64,000 bases of DNA from Cobetia marina (GCF_001720485.1 NZ_CP017114.1:1-64000), one strand, 5' to 3'; numbered from the stretch's first letter, positions 41,869-53,063 are shown. Notes: generated by a model from the sequence alone, not told the origin. Numbers and translations are program-made.

Positions 41869-42830
41869 GCCGGTTCGTGGCTCTGGGAAGCGGAACCCTG
41901 CATGCCGTTCTCGTTGCTCTGGCGGGCGCGGGTCGAGCACTCGGCGATCGCCTGGCTGATCACGTCAATCGCCTTGGGGCGCGGGAAGCTGGCACGCCAT
42001 GCCAGGGCCACGCTGCGGCTGGGGGCGGGGTCCTTGAAGGGACGTGTCTCGAGCACGCCGCTCTCGTAATGGCCGGTACCGGTGGCCGAGTAGGGCAGCA
42101 CGGTGATACCGAGGCCTGAGGCGACCATGTGACGAATGGTCTCCAGCGAGCCCCCCTCGGCGATCAGGGTATTCTCGGGATTGTTGATCTGATGGCCGAT
42201 GGCCGGACACGCCTCGAGAATCTGATCCCGGAAGCAGTGGCCCTCGCCCAGCATCAGCAGACGCTCATTGATCAATTGCTCCTTGGCGATGCTGTCCTGT
42301 TCGAGCAGCGCGTGACCCGATGGCAACAGCACCTCGAAGGGTTCTTCGTAGAGCGTCTTGGTCAGCACGTCGGTCTCGGTGAAGGGCAGCGCCACGATGA
42401 TGATGTCCAGCTCACCGTTTCTGAGCTTGCGGCGCAGATCGCCGGTCATGCCCTCCTCGATGTAGAGCGGCATCTTCGGCGCACGCCGCGTCAGTTCCGG
42501 CACCAGATGCGGAAACAGGTAAGGTCCAATGGTATAGATGGCGCCGATGCGCAACGGGCTGGAGAGCTGATCCTTGCCGGCATTGGCCAGCTCCTTGATC
42601 ACGCTGGACTGTTCCAGCACGCGCTGGGCCTGCTGAACGATCTTCTCGCCGAGCGGTGTGACCTGTACGGTGGACTTGGAACGCTCGAACAGTGCGACTC
42701 CCAGCTCCTCTTCCAGCTTCTTGACGGCCACCGACAGGGTCGGCTGCGAGACGAAGCAGCGCTCTGCGGCGCGTCCGAAATGACGCTCCTGGGCCAAGGT
42801 TACGATGTAGCGGAGTTCTGTTAGAGTCAT
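41865..42830 (-). CDS. oxyR: hydrogen peroxide-responsive regulator OxyR
   Basis: LysR-type activator, 321 residues. N-terminal HTH (LTELRYIVTLAQERHFGRAAERCFVSQPTLS). The peroxide-sensing pair Cys199/Cys208 in GEGHCFRDQILEAC falls at the same residue numbers as in E. coli OxyR, confirming ATG 42830 as start. It is followed by recG with a 4-nt overlap, as in Pseudomonas, and is divergent from the SDR gene with a 71-nt gap. Confidence 0.97.
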   Translation of the reverse strand: MTLTELRYIVTLAQERHFGRAAERCFVSQPTLSVAVKKLEEELGVALFERSKSTVQVTPLGEKIVQQAQRVLEQSSVIKELANAGKDQLSSPLRIGAIYTIGPYLFPHLVPELTRRAPKMPLYIEEGMTGDLRRKLRNGELDIIIVALPFTETDVLTKTLYEEPFEVLLPSGHALLEQDSIAKEQLINERLLMLGEGHCFRDQILEACPAIGHQINNPENTLIAEGGSLETIRHMVASGLGITVLPYSATGTGHYESGVLETRPFKDPAPSRSVALAWRASFPRPKAIDVISQAIAECSTRARQSNENGMQGSASQSHEPA

Positions 42831-42901
42831 GATTCCTGCCCGGAACTGGCATCCTGGGATGCGGTGGGTACCGATTCGTTTTACCAAGGAGCACGGCAAA
42901 G

Positions 42902-43789
42902 GTGAAGAAGACGAGTCTCATCCTCGGTTGTGGCGACGTTGGCAGCGCGCTGGCGCGCGAGCTGCTCAAGGCCGATCAGCACGTCATCGGTGTCAGACGC
43001 GATGTGTCCAGGCTGGCGGATCTCGGTATCGAGACGCTGGCACTGGACATCACCGCGGAAGGTGCTCTGGCCAGCTTGCCAGATGCCGACACCGTGGTAC
43101 ACGTGCTGAGCGCTGACCACTTCGACGAAGACGCCTATCGGGCCGCCTACGTCGATGGCATTCGTGCGCTGGTCGCGGAGCTGGAATCGCGTGCCAACCC
43201 GCCGACACGCGTATTCTTCGTGTCCTCAACCTCCGTCTACGCCCAGAAGGAAGGCGAAGAGGTCGACGAGCAGTCCCCCACCGACGCCACCAGCTTCTCG
43301 GGGCAGCTGATGCGGGAAGGCGAGCAGGTCCTGCTCGACTCCTCGCTCAATGGCACCGTGGTGCGCTTCTCCGGTATCTACGGGCCGGGTCGCGACATGC
43401 TGATCCGTCAGGCGCGCGATGGGCGCATCGCCGCCAGCAATCCGCCACTCTACTCCAACCGCATCCATCGTGACGACTGCGCGGGGGTGCTGGCGCACCT
43501 GATCGCACTGAGTCTCGAGGGCAAGCCGGTCGAGCCGATCTACCTGGCCACCGACTGTGATGGTGCACCGCTGCACGAGGTGATGGCGTGGTTGGCACGT
43601 CAGCTCAAGGTCGAATCCACCGAGGTGATCCAGTCGCCGCTGCGGCGTCGCTCCAGCAAGCGCTGCGGCAATGCGCTGCTGCTCGAGAGTGGCTATCGCT
43701 TCCGTTACCCGACCTTCCGCGAGGGCTATGCCGAGGTGCTCAAGGAGCATGGCGTGACGGTACCGGAGAGCGAGCTTTCCGGACGCTGA
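42902..43789 (+). CDS. SDR-family NAD(P)-binding protein (YeeZ-like)
   Basis: 295 residues, extended/atypical short-chain dehydrogenase. The N-terminal LILGCGDVGSALARELL is a GxGxxG-type nucleotide fold; VFFVSSTSVYAQKEGEEVDEQS and VVRFSGIYGPGRDML are epimerase-like. The usual YxxxK catalytic pair is not evident. Start is GTG 42902, with AAGGAG 10 nt upstream. Function unknown. Confidence 0.85.
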   Translation: MKKTSLILGCGDVGSALARELLKADQHVIGVRRDVSRLADLGIETLALDITAEGALASLPDADTVVHVLSADHFDEDAYRAAYVDGIRALVAELESRANPPTRVFFVSSTSVYAQKEGEEVDEQSPTDATSFSGQLMREGEQVLLDSSLNGTVVRFSGIYGPGRDMLIRQARDGRIAASNPPLYSNRIHRDDCAGVLAHLIALSLEGKPVEPIYLATDCDGAPLHEVMAWLARQLKVESTEVIQSPLRRRSSKRCGNALLLESGYRFRYPTFREGYAEVLKEHGVTVPESELSGR

Positions 43790-43805
43790 GCGCCGCACGG
43801 CAATT

Positions 43806-43859
43806 GACTTGTCCACAGGAGGTCGCGCGTGGCGCATCCTGACCGGCTGTGGACAAGTC
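43806..43859. repeat. 54-nt inverted repeat with DnaA-box-like arms
   Basis: GACTTGTCCACAG (43806-43818) and CTGTGGACAAGTC (43847-43859) are perfect complements; inside, GGTC/GACC pair across a 2x2 mismatch, leaving a 16-nt loop. Each arm holds TTGTCCACA, which fits TTRTNCACA. It lies 17 nt after the SDR stop. Confidence 0.85.
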
Positions 43860-43897
43860 GAGGCGCCGGGAGCCAGGGCTGCCTGGCCCGATAACTG

Positions 43898-43933
43898 ACA
43901 GTGCCCGCCCCGGGTTTCCGGGGCGGGCACTGT
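43898..43933. terminator. bidirectional terminator hairpin between SDR gene and ridA
   Basis: A perfect 15-bp stem (ACAGTGCCCGCCCCG with complement) and a 6-nt loop, followed by CGTTTC. Convergent genes lie on both sides. Confidence 0.8.
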
Positions 43934-43976
43934 CGTTTCAGCAGACCACGTTTCAGCAGGTCAGACGTTTCGGCAG
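43934..43976. repeat. three 11-bp direct repeats beside ridA
   Basis: CGTTTCAGCAG at 43934-43944 and 43949-43959, CGTTTCGGCAG at 43966-43976; spacing 15 and 17 nt. They fill the gap between the terminator hairpin and the end of ridA. Confidence 0.85.
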
Positions 43977-44000
43977 ATCAGGCGGCAAGATCCACCATGA

Positions 44001-44390
44001 TCAGTCGCCGATGACCATCACGCCCTCGGCTTCGAAGGCCACGCCCTTGGGCAGTGCCTTGACGCCGACGGCGGCACGCGCCGGGAAGGGCGCGCTGAAG
44101 AACTCTTCCATCACCGCGTTGACGCGAGCGAAGTCATCGAGGTCCGTCAGGTAGAGGTTGAGCTTGACGATGTCGCCCAGGCTGCCGGCGGCCTCTTCAC
44201 ACACGGCGCTCAGGTTGGTGAACACCTGACGCGCCTGCGCCTCGATACCGCCTTCGACGACTTCCATCGTCTGCGGGTCCAGCGGAATCTGGCCGGAGAG
44301 ATAGACGGTGTTGCCCGCCTTGATGGCCTGGGAGTACGGCCCGATGGCAGCGGGTGCCTTGTCGGTGTTGATGATCGCGCGATTGCTCAT
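44001..44390 (-). CDS. ridA: reactive intermediate/imine deaminase RidA
   Basis: Hydrolyses reactive 2-aminoacrylate enamines; 129 residues. Motifs: [27 protein letters not shown] near the N-terminus, the catalytic Arg in [15 protein letters not shown] near 105 and [10 protein letters not shown] at the end. GGAGCACAAC precedes ATG 44390. It is the last gene downstream of spoT, the same arrangement as in Pseudomonas. Confidence 0.96.
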   Translation of the reverse strand: MSNRAIINTDKAPAAIGPYSQAIKAGNTVYLSGQIPLDPQTMEVVEGGIEAQARQVFTNLSAVCEEAAGSLGDIVKLNLYLTDLDDFARVNAVMEEFFSAPFPARAAVGVKALPKGVAFEAEGVMVIGD

Positions 44391-44598
44391 GTTGTGCTCC
44401 TTGTGACTGTCTTTCCTACTGGTCTTGTGCCAGTTGCCTTGTGACAGTGAATTGCGATTGTGTTTGTGAGTGCGCTGCTCGCCTGTCTCGGCGAGGTGTC
44501 GGGCAGAGGCCCGTCGTGTCCATGGACGACCTTGCGGAAGTCCCAAAAACGAAAACCGCGCCGCCCGCCGGTGGCGAACGACGCGGCCTTGAATCCGA

Positions 44599-46764
44599 TC
44601 AACTGATGACGCGGGTAATGCGCTCCACGTGCAACAGGTTGCGCATGCGCTTGATGATGCGTGCCAGGTGAATGCGATCACGTACCGCCAGGGTCAGATT
44701 GACGATGGCCAGGTGAGCGTCGCGCTCCTCGATGCCGATGCGTTCGATATTGGCTTCCGCGTCGGTGACGAGTTCGGCCAGCTCGGCGATCAGCCCGCGC
44801 TGGGTCTGGGCTTCGATGCGCAGGGCGACGGTGAAGTCGCCTTCGATCTGCTCGGCCCAGGTCAGCGGGAAGACACGCTCCGGATCGCTGGCCAGCTCGG
44901 TCAGATTGCTGCATTCCTGACGATGGACCACCAGGCCCTTGCCGGCTGACAGGTGGCCCATGATGGGCTCTCCAGGCAGCGGGTGGCAGCAGCGTGCATA
45001 GCTGGTGACCATGCTGTCGCCGCCACTGACCTGCATCGGCCCGATGCCACTGTCCTCCGGCTGGACGTTGCCATCCTTGGCCGAGAACTTGGGCTGCTGT
45101 GCCGCGGGACTCATCCTGTCGTTCAGCAGGCTCTGCGCCACGCTGTAGGCGGCGCGGGTACCGAGACCGATGGACTCGAGCAGATCATCACGCCCGCCTT
45201 CCAGCTCAAGCTCCGCCGCCAGGGTATCCAGGCGCTGGGGCGGCAGCTGTTCGAGGGTGATGTCCAGGCCGGCGAGTGCCTTGATCAGCAGGCGCTGGCC
45301 CAATGCCACGGACTCGCTGCGCTGCTGATGCTTGAGGTAGTGGCGAATGGCGGAACGCGCCTTGGCGGTGGTGACGAAGTTGAGCCACGCCAGGTTGGGC
45401 TTGGCGCCTGGTGCGGTGATGACCTCGACGGTCTGACCGCTCTCCAGTGGCGAGGATAGCGGTGCCAGATGACGATCGATGCGACAGGCGATGCAGCTGT
45501 TGCCGACATCGGTGTGCACCGCATAGGCGAAATCGACCGCCGTCGCACCGCGCGGCAGCTCCATGATGTCGCCCTTGGGGGTGAACACGTAGGTATCATC
45601 GGGGAACAGGTCGTTCTTGACGTGCTCGATGAATTCCAGCGAGTTGCCGGCATGGCGTTGCATCTCGAGCAGGCCACGTACCCATTCGCGGGCACGTGCG
45701 TGGCTGCCGGCGCCGATGGGACGGTCGGTCTGCCCGGCCTTGTACAGCCAGTGGGCCGCGATGCCGTTGTTGGCCATCGCTTCCATCTCGCGGGTGCGGA
45801 TCTGCACCTCGATGGGCATGCCGTTCATGCCGAACAGCGTGGTGTGCAGACTCTGGTAGCCATTGGCCTTGGGGATCGCGATGTAATCCTTGAAGCGTCC
45901 CGGTACCGGCTTGTAGAGATTGTGCACCACGCCGAGGATGCGATAGCAGCTGTCCACGTCATCAGTGATGATGCGGAAGCCGAACACGTCCATCAGTTCA
46001 TTGAAGGGCTTCTGCTGGTCACGCATCTTGCGGTAGATGGACAGCAGATGCTTCTGACGGCCGATCACCGAGCCGGGCAGCTGATCGCGCTCCAGCGCGT
46101 TCTGCAGGCTGGCCTGGATCTCGCGCATCAGGGTACGACGATTGCCACGCGCGGCGGTGACGGCACGCTTGATGCGTTCGGAGCGCATCGGGTGCAGCGC
46201 CTGGAAGGACAGATCTTCCAGTTCGACACGGATGGTGTTGATACCGAGGCGGTTGGCGACGCGGGCGTAGATCTCGAGCGTCTCACGGGCGATGCGCCGC
46301 TTCTTCTCGGGGCGCAGGGCACCAAGGGTACGCATGTTGTGGAGACGGTCGGCCAGTTTGACGATGATGACGCGGATGTCCTGGGACATCGCCAGCACCA
46401 TCTTCTGGAAGTTCTCGGCCTGAGCGACGGCCTTGTCCTCGAAGGTGATCTGGGTCAGCTTCGAGACGCCATCGACCAGCAAGGCCACCGGCTCGCCGAA
46501 CTGGCCGGCCAGTGCCTCGAAGGTCACGCTGGTGTCTTCGATGACATCGTGCAGCATGGCCGCCATCAGGCTCTGATGGTCCATGTGCATGTTGGCGAGA
46601 ATGTTCGCCACCGCCAGCGGGTGGGTTACATAGGGTTCACCGGAACGCCTGCGCTGGCCATCGTGGGCCTGCTCGGCGTAATAGAAGGCGCGCCTAACCT
46701 GACGGATCTCTTCCTCGGGAAGATAACCGCCCAGGCGGTCTGCCAGGTCATCGATCGTGAACAT
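44599..46764 (-). CDS. spoT: bifunctional (p)ppGpp synthetase/hydrolase SpoT
   Basis: Makes and degrades the stringent alarmone. 721 residues. HD hydrolase domain with YVTHPLAVA and [13 protein letters not shown] (about 46-80), synthetase domain with [21 protein letters not shown] and [20 protein letters not shown] (about 250-310), TGS domain ([25 protein letters not shown], about 395) and a C-terminal ACT domain. Both catalytic centres look intact, so it should be truly bifunctional. Confidence 0.97.
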   Translation of the reverse strand: MFTIDDLADRLGGYLPEEEIRQVRRAFYYAEQAHDGQRRRSGEPYVTHPLAVANILANMHMDHQSLMAAMLHDVIEDTSVTFEALAGQFGEPVALLVDGVSKLTQITFEDKAVAQAENFQKMVLAMSQDIRVIIVKLADRLHNMRTLGALRPEKKRRIARETLEIYARVANRLGINTIRVELEDLSFQALHPMRSERIKRAVTAARGNRRTLMREIQASLQNALERDQLPGSVIGRQKHLLSIYRKMRDQQKPFNELMDVFGFRIITDDVDSCYRILGVVHNLYKPVPGRFKDYIAIPKANGYQSLHTTLFGMNGMPIEVQIRTREMEAMANNGIAAHWLYKAGQTDRPIGAGSHARAREWVRGLLEMQRHAGNSLEFIEHVKNDLFPDDTYVFTPKGDIMELPRGATAVDFAYAVHTDVGNSCIACRIDRHLAPLSSPLESGQTVEVITAPGAKPNLAWLNFVTTAKARSAIRHYLKHQQRSESVALGQRLLIKALAGLDITLEQLPPQRLDTLAAELELEGGRDDLLESIGLGTRAAYSVAQSLLNDRMSPAAQQPKFSAKDGNVQPEDSGIGPMQVSGGDSMVTSYARCCHPLPGEPIMGHLSAGKGLVVHRQECSNLTELASDPERVFPLTWAEQIEGDFTVALRIEAQTQRGLIAELAELVTDAEANIERIGIEERDAHLAIVNLTLAVRDRIHLARIIKRMRNLLHVERITRVIS

Positions 46765-46875
46765 TCAGCGGCCTTGGCTCAAGGTGGTTCCGGGCCCGCA
46801 CCCCGCGTGATGGCCATGATGGCGCGACGTTGGAGGTGCGGATCAGCACACGTACAGGAGAGGGAGAGCCGGGGC

Positions 46876-47127
46876 TCAGTCCTCGATCTGCGGCAGCACC
46901 GGCTTGCGCTGGATTGGAGCTTCGACCGGCTCATTCAGGATGTCGCGGTTGACCAGACCCGCCGCCACTTCGCGCAGGGCCAGCACGGTCGGCTTGTCGT
47001 TTTCCCACGGCAGTTGGGCGTTGCGGCTGCCACGTGACAGCTGACGGGCACGACGAGTGGAGATCATCACCAGCTGGAAGCGGTTGTCGACGTTCTCGAG
47101 GCAATCTTCTACGGTTACGCGGGCCAT
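46876..47127 (-). CDS. rpoZ: RNA polymerase omega subunit
   Basis: 83 residues. [30 protein letters not shown] and [15 protein letters not shown] are the conserved omega core that clamps the beta' C-terminus and contributes to a ppGpp site. It lies between gmk and spoT, the classic arrangement. Confidence 0.97.
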   Translation of the reverse strand: MARVTVEDCLENVDNRFQLVMISTRRARQLSRGSRNAQLPWENDKPTVLALREVAAGLVNRDILNEPVEAPIQRKPVLPQIED

Positions 47128-47473
47128 GGCAGTGCACCTTCAATAGCGGGATATTCGGGGGTTCGCTGTCGGCGTGTAATCAGCGCAGAGTGCCGCGACC
47201 GCTAGGGGCCGCATACCCTGATCATCTGACAGTATCTCGCACACGACGCAAGCACAATGCCGCTGCGCCAGCCCGCCAGGGGCGAGACAGCGCAGCGGCC
47301 AATGATTCTGAAAGGGAATCGAGTCTACTCGACGCCCTTGTGGCGTGACAAGTAGGGCGCTATCCGGTGGCGCGACATGGCGCGCTCTCGGCGGCGTAAG
47401 CGACCAGAGTGCGCATGATCAGCACCGTAGGCCGCAACAAGTCCTTGTCATGCCTGGACTTCGTGCACGGGCG
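47128..47473. other. intergenic region gmk-rpoZ, one hairpin, no gene
   Basis: A 10-bp inverted repeat, GCCGCTGCGC (47259-47268) and GCGCAGCGGC (47290-47299), with a 21-nt loop, lies between the two minus-strand genes. It could end gmk transcription or space the operon. No gene seen. Confidence 0.5.
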
Positions 47474-48676
<1,203 letters not shown>

Positions 48677-49864
48677 ATGTCTGCCTCCCCCGTTGCGCGC
48701 CATCCGCGCATCGCCGAACTGGCGCTGGCACTCGGTGCCTTTGCCATCGGCACTACCGAATTCGTGATCATGGGGCTGATGCCCAACATCGCCGCGGACT
48801 TTCAGGTGTCATCCCAGCAGGTCGGCTATGCCATCAGCGCCTATGCGATGGGGGTGGTAGTCGGTGCTCCGCTGATCTCGGCGCTTGGCGCACGCCTGCC
48901 GCGGCGTGGCTTGTTGATTGGCCTGATGCTGCTGTTCGCGCTCAGCAACGTGGCCAGCCTGATGGCCCCCTCACTGACCAGCTTCGCCGCGCTGCGCTTC
49001 ATCGCGGGGCTGCCGCATGGCGTCTATCTGGGGGTGGCCGCACTGGTGGCGGCGGATGCTGCTCCCGCCGGCGAGCGTGGCCGTGCCGTCGGGCGCGTGA
49101 TGATGGGGCTGACGGTGGCGATTCTCATCGGGGCGCCAGCGGCGACCTGGTTCGGCAGTCTGTTCGGTTGGCATTCCGCGTTCCTCCTCGTCGGCCTGCT
49201 GGCGCTGGCGACGGCCGTGCTGGTGCGTGGCTTCGTGCCCTATCAGGCAGGCAATCAGAACGCGACGCCGCTGACCGAGCTGGCCGCGCTGATCAAGCCG
49301 CGGGTGCTCTATACCCTTGGCATCGCCTGCATCGGTTTCGGCGGCATGTTCAGTGTCTACAGCTATGCGGTGGAGACGCTCAACGTCCAGGCCGGACTGT
49401 CCCAGAATCTGGTGCCGATGGTGCTGGCCGTCTTCGGGGTGGGCACCATCATCGGCAACCTGCTCGGTAGCCGTGCTGCGGACATCGACCTGATGCGCAC
49501 CATTCCTGCCGTGCTGATCTGGAGCGCGCTGGTACAGGGTGGCTTCTACTTCGCCGCCGACGGTGTCTGGAGCGGTATCCTGTTCGTCGGACTGGTCGGC
49601 ACGGGCATCGGCCTGGCACCGGCGCTGCAGATGCGCCTGATGGATGTGGCGGAAGACGCCCAGACCATGGCGGCGACCCTCAATCACGCGGCCTTCAACA
49701 TCGCCAATGCGCTGGGCGCCTGGTGTGGTGGCCTGGCCTTCGCGTATGGCCCGTCCCACTCCTCCATCGGCCTGGTCGGGGTGGCCATGGCCATCGCCGG
49801 CTTGATCGTCTTCCTGCTCGGGCAGCGCCATGAGCGCCGCGAATTGCAGACGGCTTCCGCCTGA
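48677..49864 (+). CDS. MFS transporter, DHA1 (AraJ/YdhP-like)
   Basis: 395 residues with 12 predicted membrane helices. The N-terminal LALGAFAIGTTEFVIMGLMPNIAADF and the following YAISAYAMGVVVGAPLISALGARLPRRGLL are typical of drug-proton antiporters of the AraJ/YdhP/NepI branch, which export drugs, sugars or nucleosides. CAGGAGACC precedes ATG 48677. It is monocistronic, ended by a bidirectional terminator. Substrate unknown. Confidence 0.9.
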   Translation: MSASPVARHPRIAELALALGAFAIGTTEFVIMGLMPNIAADFQVSSQQVGYAISAYAMGVVVGAPLISALGARLPRRGLLIGLMLLFALSNVASLMAPSLTSFAALRFIAGLPHGVYLGVAALVAADAAPAGERGRAVGRVMMGLTVAILIGAPAATWFGSLFGWHSAFLLVGLLALATAVLVRGFVPYQAGNQNATPLTELAALIKPRVLYTLGIACIGFGGMFSVYSYAVETLNVQAGLSQNLVPMVLAVFGVGTIIGNLLGSRAADIDLMRTIPAVLIWSALVQGGFYFAADGVWSGILFVGLVGTGIGLAPALQMRLMDVAEDAQTMAATLNHAAFNIANALGAWCGGLAFAYGPSHSSIGLVGVAMAIAGLIVFLLGQRHERRELQTASA

Positions 49865-49915
49865 TGTGTGCATGAAGCGAGGCCGTGAAAGCCCCGTGAG
49901 CACAAGACGTCGCAA

Positions 49916-49949
49916 CGCAGAACGCCGCCCTTCGGGGCGGCGTTCTGCG
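49916..49949. terminator. bidirectional Rho-independent terminator
   Basis: CGCAGAACGCCGCCC, loop TTCG, perfect complement, followed by TTTCT. Between the MFS gene and the convergent AraC-type gene. Confidence 0.85.
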
Positions 49950-49979
49950 TTTCTGGGGCTCATCAGTGGCAAGGGACTG

Positions 49980-51017
49980 TCAGCATCTCTGGCGAGCGCG
50001 CGTCGGTGACATGCCGAAGTAATCCCGAAAGCAGTGACTGAAATGTGTGGTGCTGACGAAGCCGCAGGCCACGGTGACATCGGTGATGCTGGCATTGCCC
50101 TGGGTCAGCAGCTGGCGGGCGCGTGTCAGGCGCATCTCCAGATAATGGCGAGATGGCGTGGTATCCAGATGTCGCGTGAAAAGCCGCTCTATCTGGCGCC
50201 GCGACAGGGAGACGCAGTGCGAGATGTCGGTCATGCTCAGCGGCTCCTCGAGGTTGCTGCTCATCAACTCCAGGATGGAGCGCAGTGCCTCGGGAAGGTG
50301 ACTGTCCGGTGCGGGCAGCGTCTGCTCGACATGCCACGGACTGGGCGTGGCCGGGCGCTCGCAGGCCAGAATCTCCTCGACGCTGCGCGCCAGATCCTCC
50401 CCGTGACGCTGACGCATGCCTTCCAGCATCATGTCCAGCGCACTGGCGGCGCTGGCACTGCTGAGACGCGCTTCCTCGACGACCAGCGGGGCTCGGGACA
50501 GCTCGAGCGCGGGGAAGGTCTCGCTGAACAGCGCCGCGTTCTCGGGGTGAATGGTGCAACGATGGCCCTCCATCACCCCGGCCGAGGCCAGGAAGTAGCT
50601 GCCGTTCCACAGACTGCCCAGGCGACAGCCCTGCTGGGCGGCACGGCGCAGCAGCTCGTTGAGCCTCGGAATCTCTTCCAGCATCACGCGATAGCCTCCG
50701 CACACGATCAGCAGATCGCACTGGGCGGGGTCCAGCTCGGCAAGCGTCAGGCCGGGCATGATGTCGATGCCAAGATCGCTGCGTACGCTGCCATCGTTCA
50801 GGCCACAGGTGTGCAGGCGATAGAAGGGATCGTCACGGAGCAGATTGGCAGTCACCAGCGCATCCAGCCCGGAGGTGAAGGCGGGGAGGGAGAAGTGCTC
50901 CAGCAGCACGAAGGCCACATCGAGCGGCGCGCTCCGGGAGCAGGTCACGTCCTGAAGCAGGCGCTGGTTGCGCAGTTTCATCGAGGGGGTGAAATCACGG
51001 CGGCGAGGCGATGTCAT
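49980..51017 (-). CDS. GlxA-type AraC-family regulator (GbdR/CdhR-like)
   Basis: 345 residues: an N-terminal DJ-1/PfpI-like domain (about 30-200: FVLLEHFSLPAFTSGLDAL, CDLLIVCGGYR, LGSLWNGSYFLASAGVMEGHRCTIHPEN) and a C-terminal AraC double HTH (about 245-340: MTDISHCVSLSRRQIERLFTRHLDTTPSRHYLEMRLTRARQLL). The usual CTG nucleophile segment reads LWNG, so no enzymatic activity is expected. This architecture is that of GbdR, CdhR and SouR, which control glycine-betaine, carnitine and sarcosine genes. Divergent next to two BCCT genes, it is the obvious candidate for their control (inference). Confidence 0.85.
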   Translation of the reverse strand: MTSPRRRDFTPSMKLRNQRLLQDVTCSRSAPLDVAFVLLEHFSLPAFTSGLDALVTANLLRDDPFYRLHTCGLNDGSVRSDLGIDIMPGLTLAELDPAQCDLLIVCGGYRVMLEEIPRLNELLRRAAQQGCRLGSLWNGSYFLASAGVMEGHRCTIHPENAALFSETFPALELSRAPLVVEEARLSSASAASALDMMLEGMRQRHGEDLARSVEEILACERPATPSPWHVEQTLPAPDSHLPEALRSILELMSSNLEEPLSMTDISHCVSLSRRQIERLFTRHLDTTPSRHYLEMRLTRARQLLTQGNASITDVTVACGFVSTTHFSHCFRDYFGMSPTRARQRC

Positions 51018-51142
51018 GGTATCGAGGGAGCACTATCGCGGATGAAGGAGGGGGCGGGGCAGGCAATGCCTCACGTGTCAGCTTCATCCTCTCAGGAGTT
51101 GGCAGGCACGGCGAGTGGCAATCCGGTGTCCTTGTGTTGGGC

Positions 51143-51275
51143 AGAATGTAATGCCGCTGTGGGCTTGGTGATACTTCGCGTAACACAGCAGTAAAATCAT
51201 GGACTTGTCACAGCGATGCCAAGGGTGTGGCTGATAGACTGCCCGGCTAATCAGACCATGCCCAGAGGCAGATAA
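51143..51275 (+). promoter_or_regulatory. leader of BCCT copy 1, duplicated upstream of copy 2
   Basis: The first 54 nt (51143-51196) match 53064-53117 at 44 of 54 positions by hand count, and the last ~45 nt before the ATG also match (CAGA-C/T-CATGCCCAGAGGC shared). Both copies begin exactly 133 nt before their start codons; the middle has diverged. Shared regulatory elements are likely. The divergent regulator gene begins at 51017. Confidence 0.75.
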
Positions 51276-52856
51276 ATGACGGATACCACCCGGACCCTTT
51301 CGTCCGGCGCCGCAACTTCAGCAGCCCCTACCCCTGTTTCCCGCGCTTCCTCCCGGGGCCTCGACTGGCCCGTCTTCCTCCTCAGCGGTGGCGTGATGGC
51401 GGTGTTCGTGATCGCCGCACTGGTCAATCTCGAGGGCGTCTCGTCGCTCATCCAGCATGCCTTCGATCTCTCGACCGCCTACTTCGGTGCCTATTGGCAG
51501 GCGCTGATGATCGTCACCTTCCTTGTCGCCATCGGCATGACGTTCGGTCGCACGGGACGGGTGGTGCTGGGTGGCCTGGACACGCCGGACATTTCCACGC
51601 CGCGCTGGATGGCGACCATCCTGTGCACGTTGCTGGCGGGGGGCGGCGTCTTCTGGGCCGCGGCGGAGCCGATCGCCCACTTCACCTCGCCGCCACCGGT
51701 GTTCGGCCCGAACGCCGCCGTGGGCAATCTCGATGCTGCCTACAACGCGCTGGCGCAGAGCTTCATGCACTGGGGATTTCTCGGCTGGGCGGTTCTGGGC
51801 AGCCTGACCGGCGTGGTCTTCATGCACCTCCACTATGAGAAGGGTCTGCCGCTCAAGCCGCGCACGCTGCTCTATCCGCTGTTCGGCGACCGGGTGATGC
51901 GAGGACCTGCGGGAGCGCTGGTGGACGCCTGCTGCGTGCTGGCGGTCATCGCGGGCACCGTGGGGCCAGTGGGCTTTCTCGGCATCCAGCTCAGCTTCGG
52001 GCTCAACGCGCTGTTCGGCATTCCCGACACCTACACGACGCAACTGGTGCTGTTGGCCATGTTGACCGCCGTCTACACCCTGTCAGCGGTGAGTGGTGTC
52101 ATGCGCGGCATTCAATTCCTGAGCAGCGCCAATGTGCTGATCGGCGGCGCGATGTTGCTGTTCATCCTGATCATGGGACCGACGGAATTCCTGCTCAAGG
52201 CCTTCCCGCTGGGCATGGTGGACTACCTGAAACACATCGCGCCGATGGCGGTCTTTCGCGCGGACACTGGGTGGCTGAACAGCTGGACGCTGTTCTTCTG
52301 GGGCTGGTTCATCGGTTTCGGACCCCTGATGGCGATGCTGGTCGCGCGTATCTCGCGGGGCCGCACGCTGCGCCAGATGGTGTGGTTGATCACTCTCCTG
52401 TCGCCGCTGGCGACCTGCGTGTGGTTCACCATTCTCGGTGGCAGCGGTCTGGCCTTCGAGCTGGCCGATCCCGGCAGCGTGTCCGGCCCGTTCACCGGCT
52501 TCAACCTGTCGGCGGCCTTGATCGCCATCACCCAGCAGCTACCGTTCGGTTTCATCATGTCCGTGATGTTCCTGATTCTGTCGGCATTGTTCGTGGCCAC
52601 CACTGGCGACTCGATGACGTATGCCATCTCGATGGTGATGAGTGGGCACGACGACCCGCCACGCAGCGTGCGCGTGTTCTGGAGTCTGATCATGGGCGTG
52701 GTGGCAGCCTTGCTGATCTCGATGGGCGATGGCGGCATCAATGCGCTGCAATCCTTCATCGTCGTCACCGCCGTGCCGGTCTCGCTGATCCTGTTGCCGA
52801 GCCTGTGGAATGCGCCCGGCATCGCGCGCAGGATGGCCCGCGAGCAAGGACTCTGA
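51276..52856 (+). CDS. BCCT-family transporter, copy 1
   Basis: Secondary transporter of the betaine/choline/carnitine family, 526 residues with about 12 membrane helices. Family marks are AEPIAHF in helix 3 (about 128) and WTLFFWGWFIGFGPLMAMLVARISRGRTLRQM in helix 8 (about 337-368). The helix-8 aromatic box WAWWxSW of BetP reads WGWFIGF here, so the substrate may not be a classical betaine. The N-terminal tail is short and Ser/Thr/Ala-rich; there is no long C-terminal osmosensing tail. It is a close tandem paralogue of the next gene. Confidence 0.88.
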   Translation: MTDTTRTLSSGAATSAAPTPVSRASSRGLDWPVFLLSGGVMAVFVIAALVNLEGVSSLIQHAFDLSTAYFGAYWQALMIVTFLVAIGMTFGRTGRVVLGGLDTPDISTPRWMATILCTLLAGGGVFWAAAEPIAHFTSPPPVFGPNAAVGNLDAAYNALAQSFMHWGFLGWAVLGSLTGVVFMHLHYEKGLPLKPRTLLYPLFGDRVMRGPAGALVDACCVLAVIAGTVGPVGFLGIQLSFGLNALFGIPDTYTTQLVLLAMLTAVYTLSAVSGVMRGIQFLSSANVLIGGAMLLFILIMGPTEFLLKAFPLGMVDYLKHIAPMAVFRADTGWLNSWTLFFWGWFIGFGPLMAMLVARISRGRTLRQMVWLITLLSPLATCVWFTILGGSGLAFELADPGSVSGPFTGFNLSAALIAITQQLPFGFIMSVMFLILSALFVATTGDSMTYAISMVMSGHDDPPRSVRVFWSLIMGVVAALLISMGDGGINALQSFIVVTAVPVSLILLPSLWNAPGIARRMAREQGL

Positions 52857-52958
52857 TTCATTTTCATGACTCATCCGACATGACTTTGGCTGACATGATT
52901 CGCCCGGCATGATTCGTCCGGCAGGATGGGCAGGGCCATGTCATCCGATGACGAGAAA

Positions 52959-52988
52959 GAAGACGCCGCCCTCCAGGGCGGCGTCTTC
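52959..52988. terminator. terminator hairpin between the BCCT genes
   Basis: GAAGACGCCGCCC and GGGCGGCGTCTTC with a 4-nt loop, about 100 nt after copy 1. No long T-run. Copy 2 therefore probably has its own promoter. Confidence 0.75.
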
Positions 52989-53063
52989 ATGAGGAGAGGG
53001 AGTGAGGGCACAAGCGGCGCGAAGGGGCACGACTCGAAGGATGCGTCTTGTTACGGCGCGCCA

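Noticed and set aside
45469..47037. 522-codon plus-strand frame opposite spoT and rpoZ
   Set aside because: spoT and rpoZ are well-conserved; the antisense product has no recognisable domain and no ribosome-binding site.
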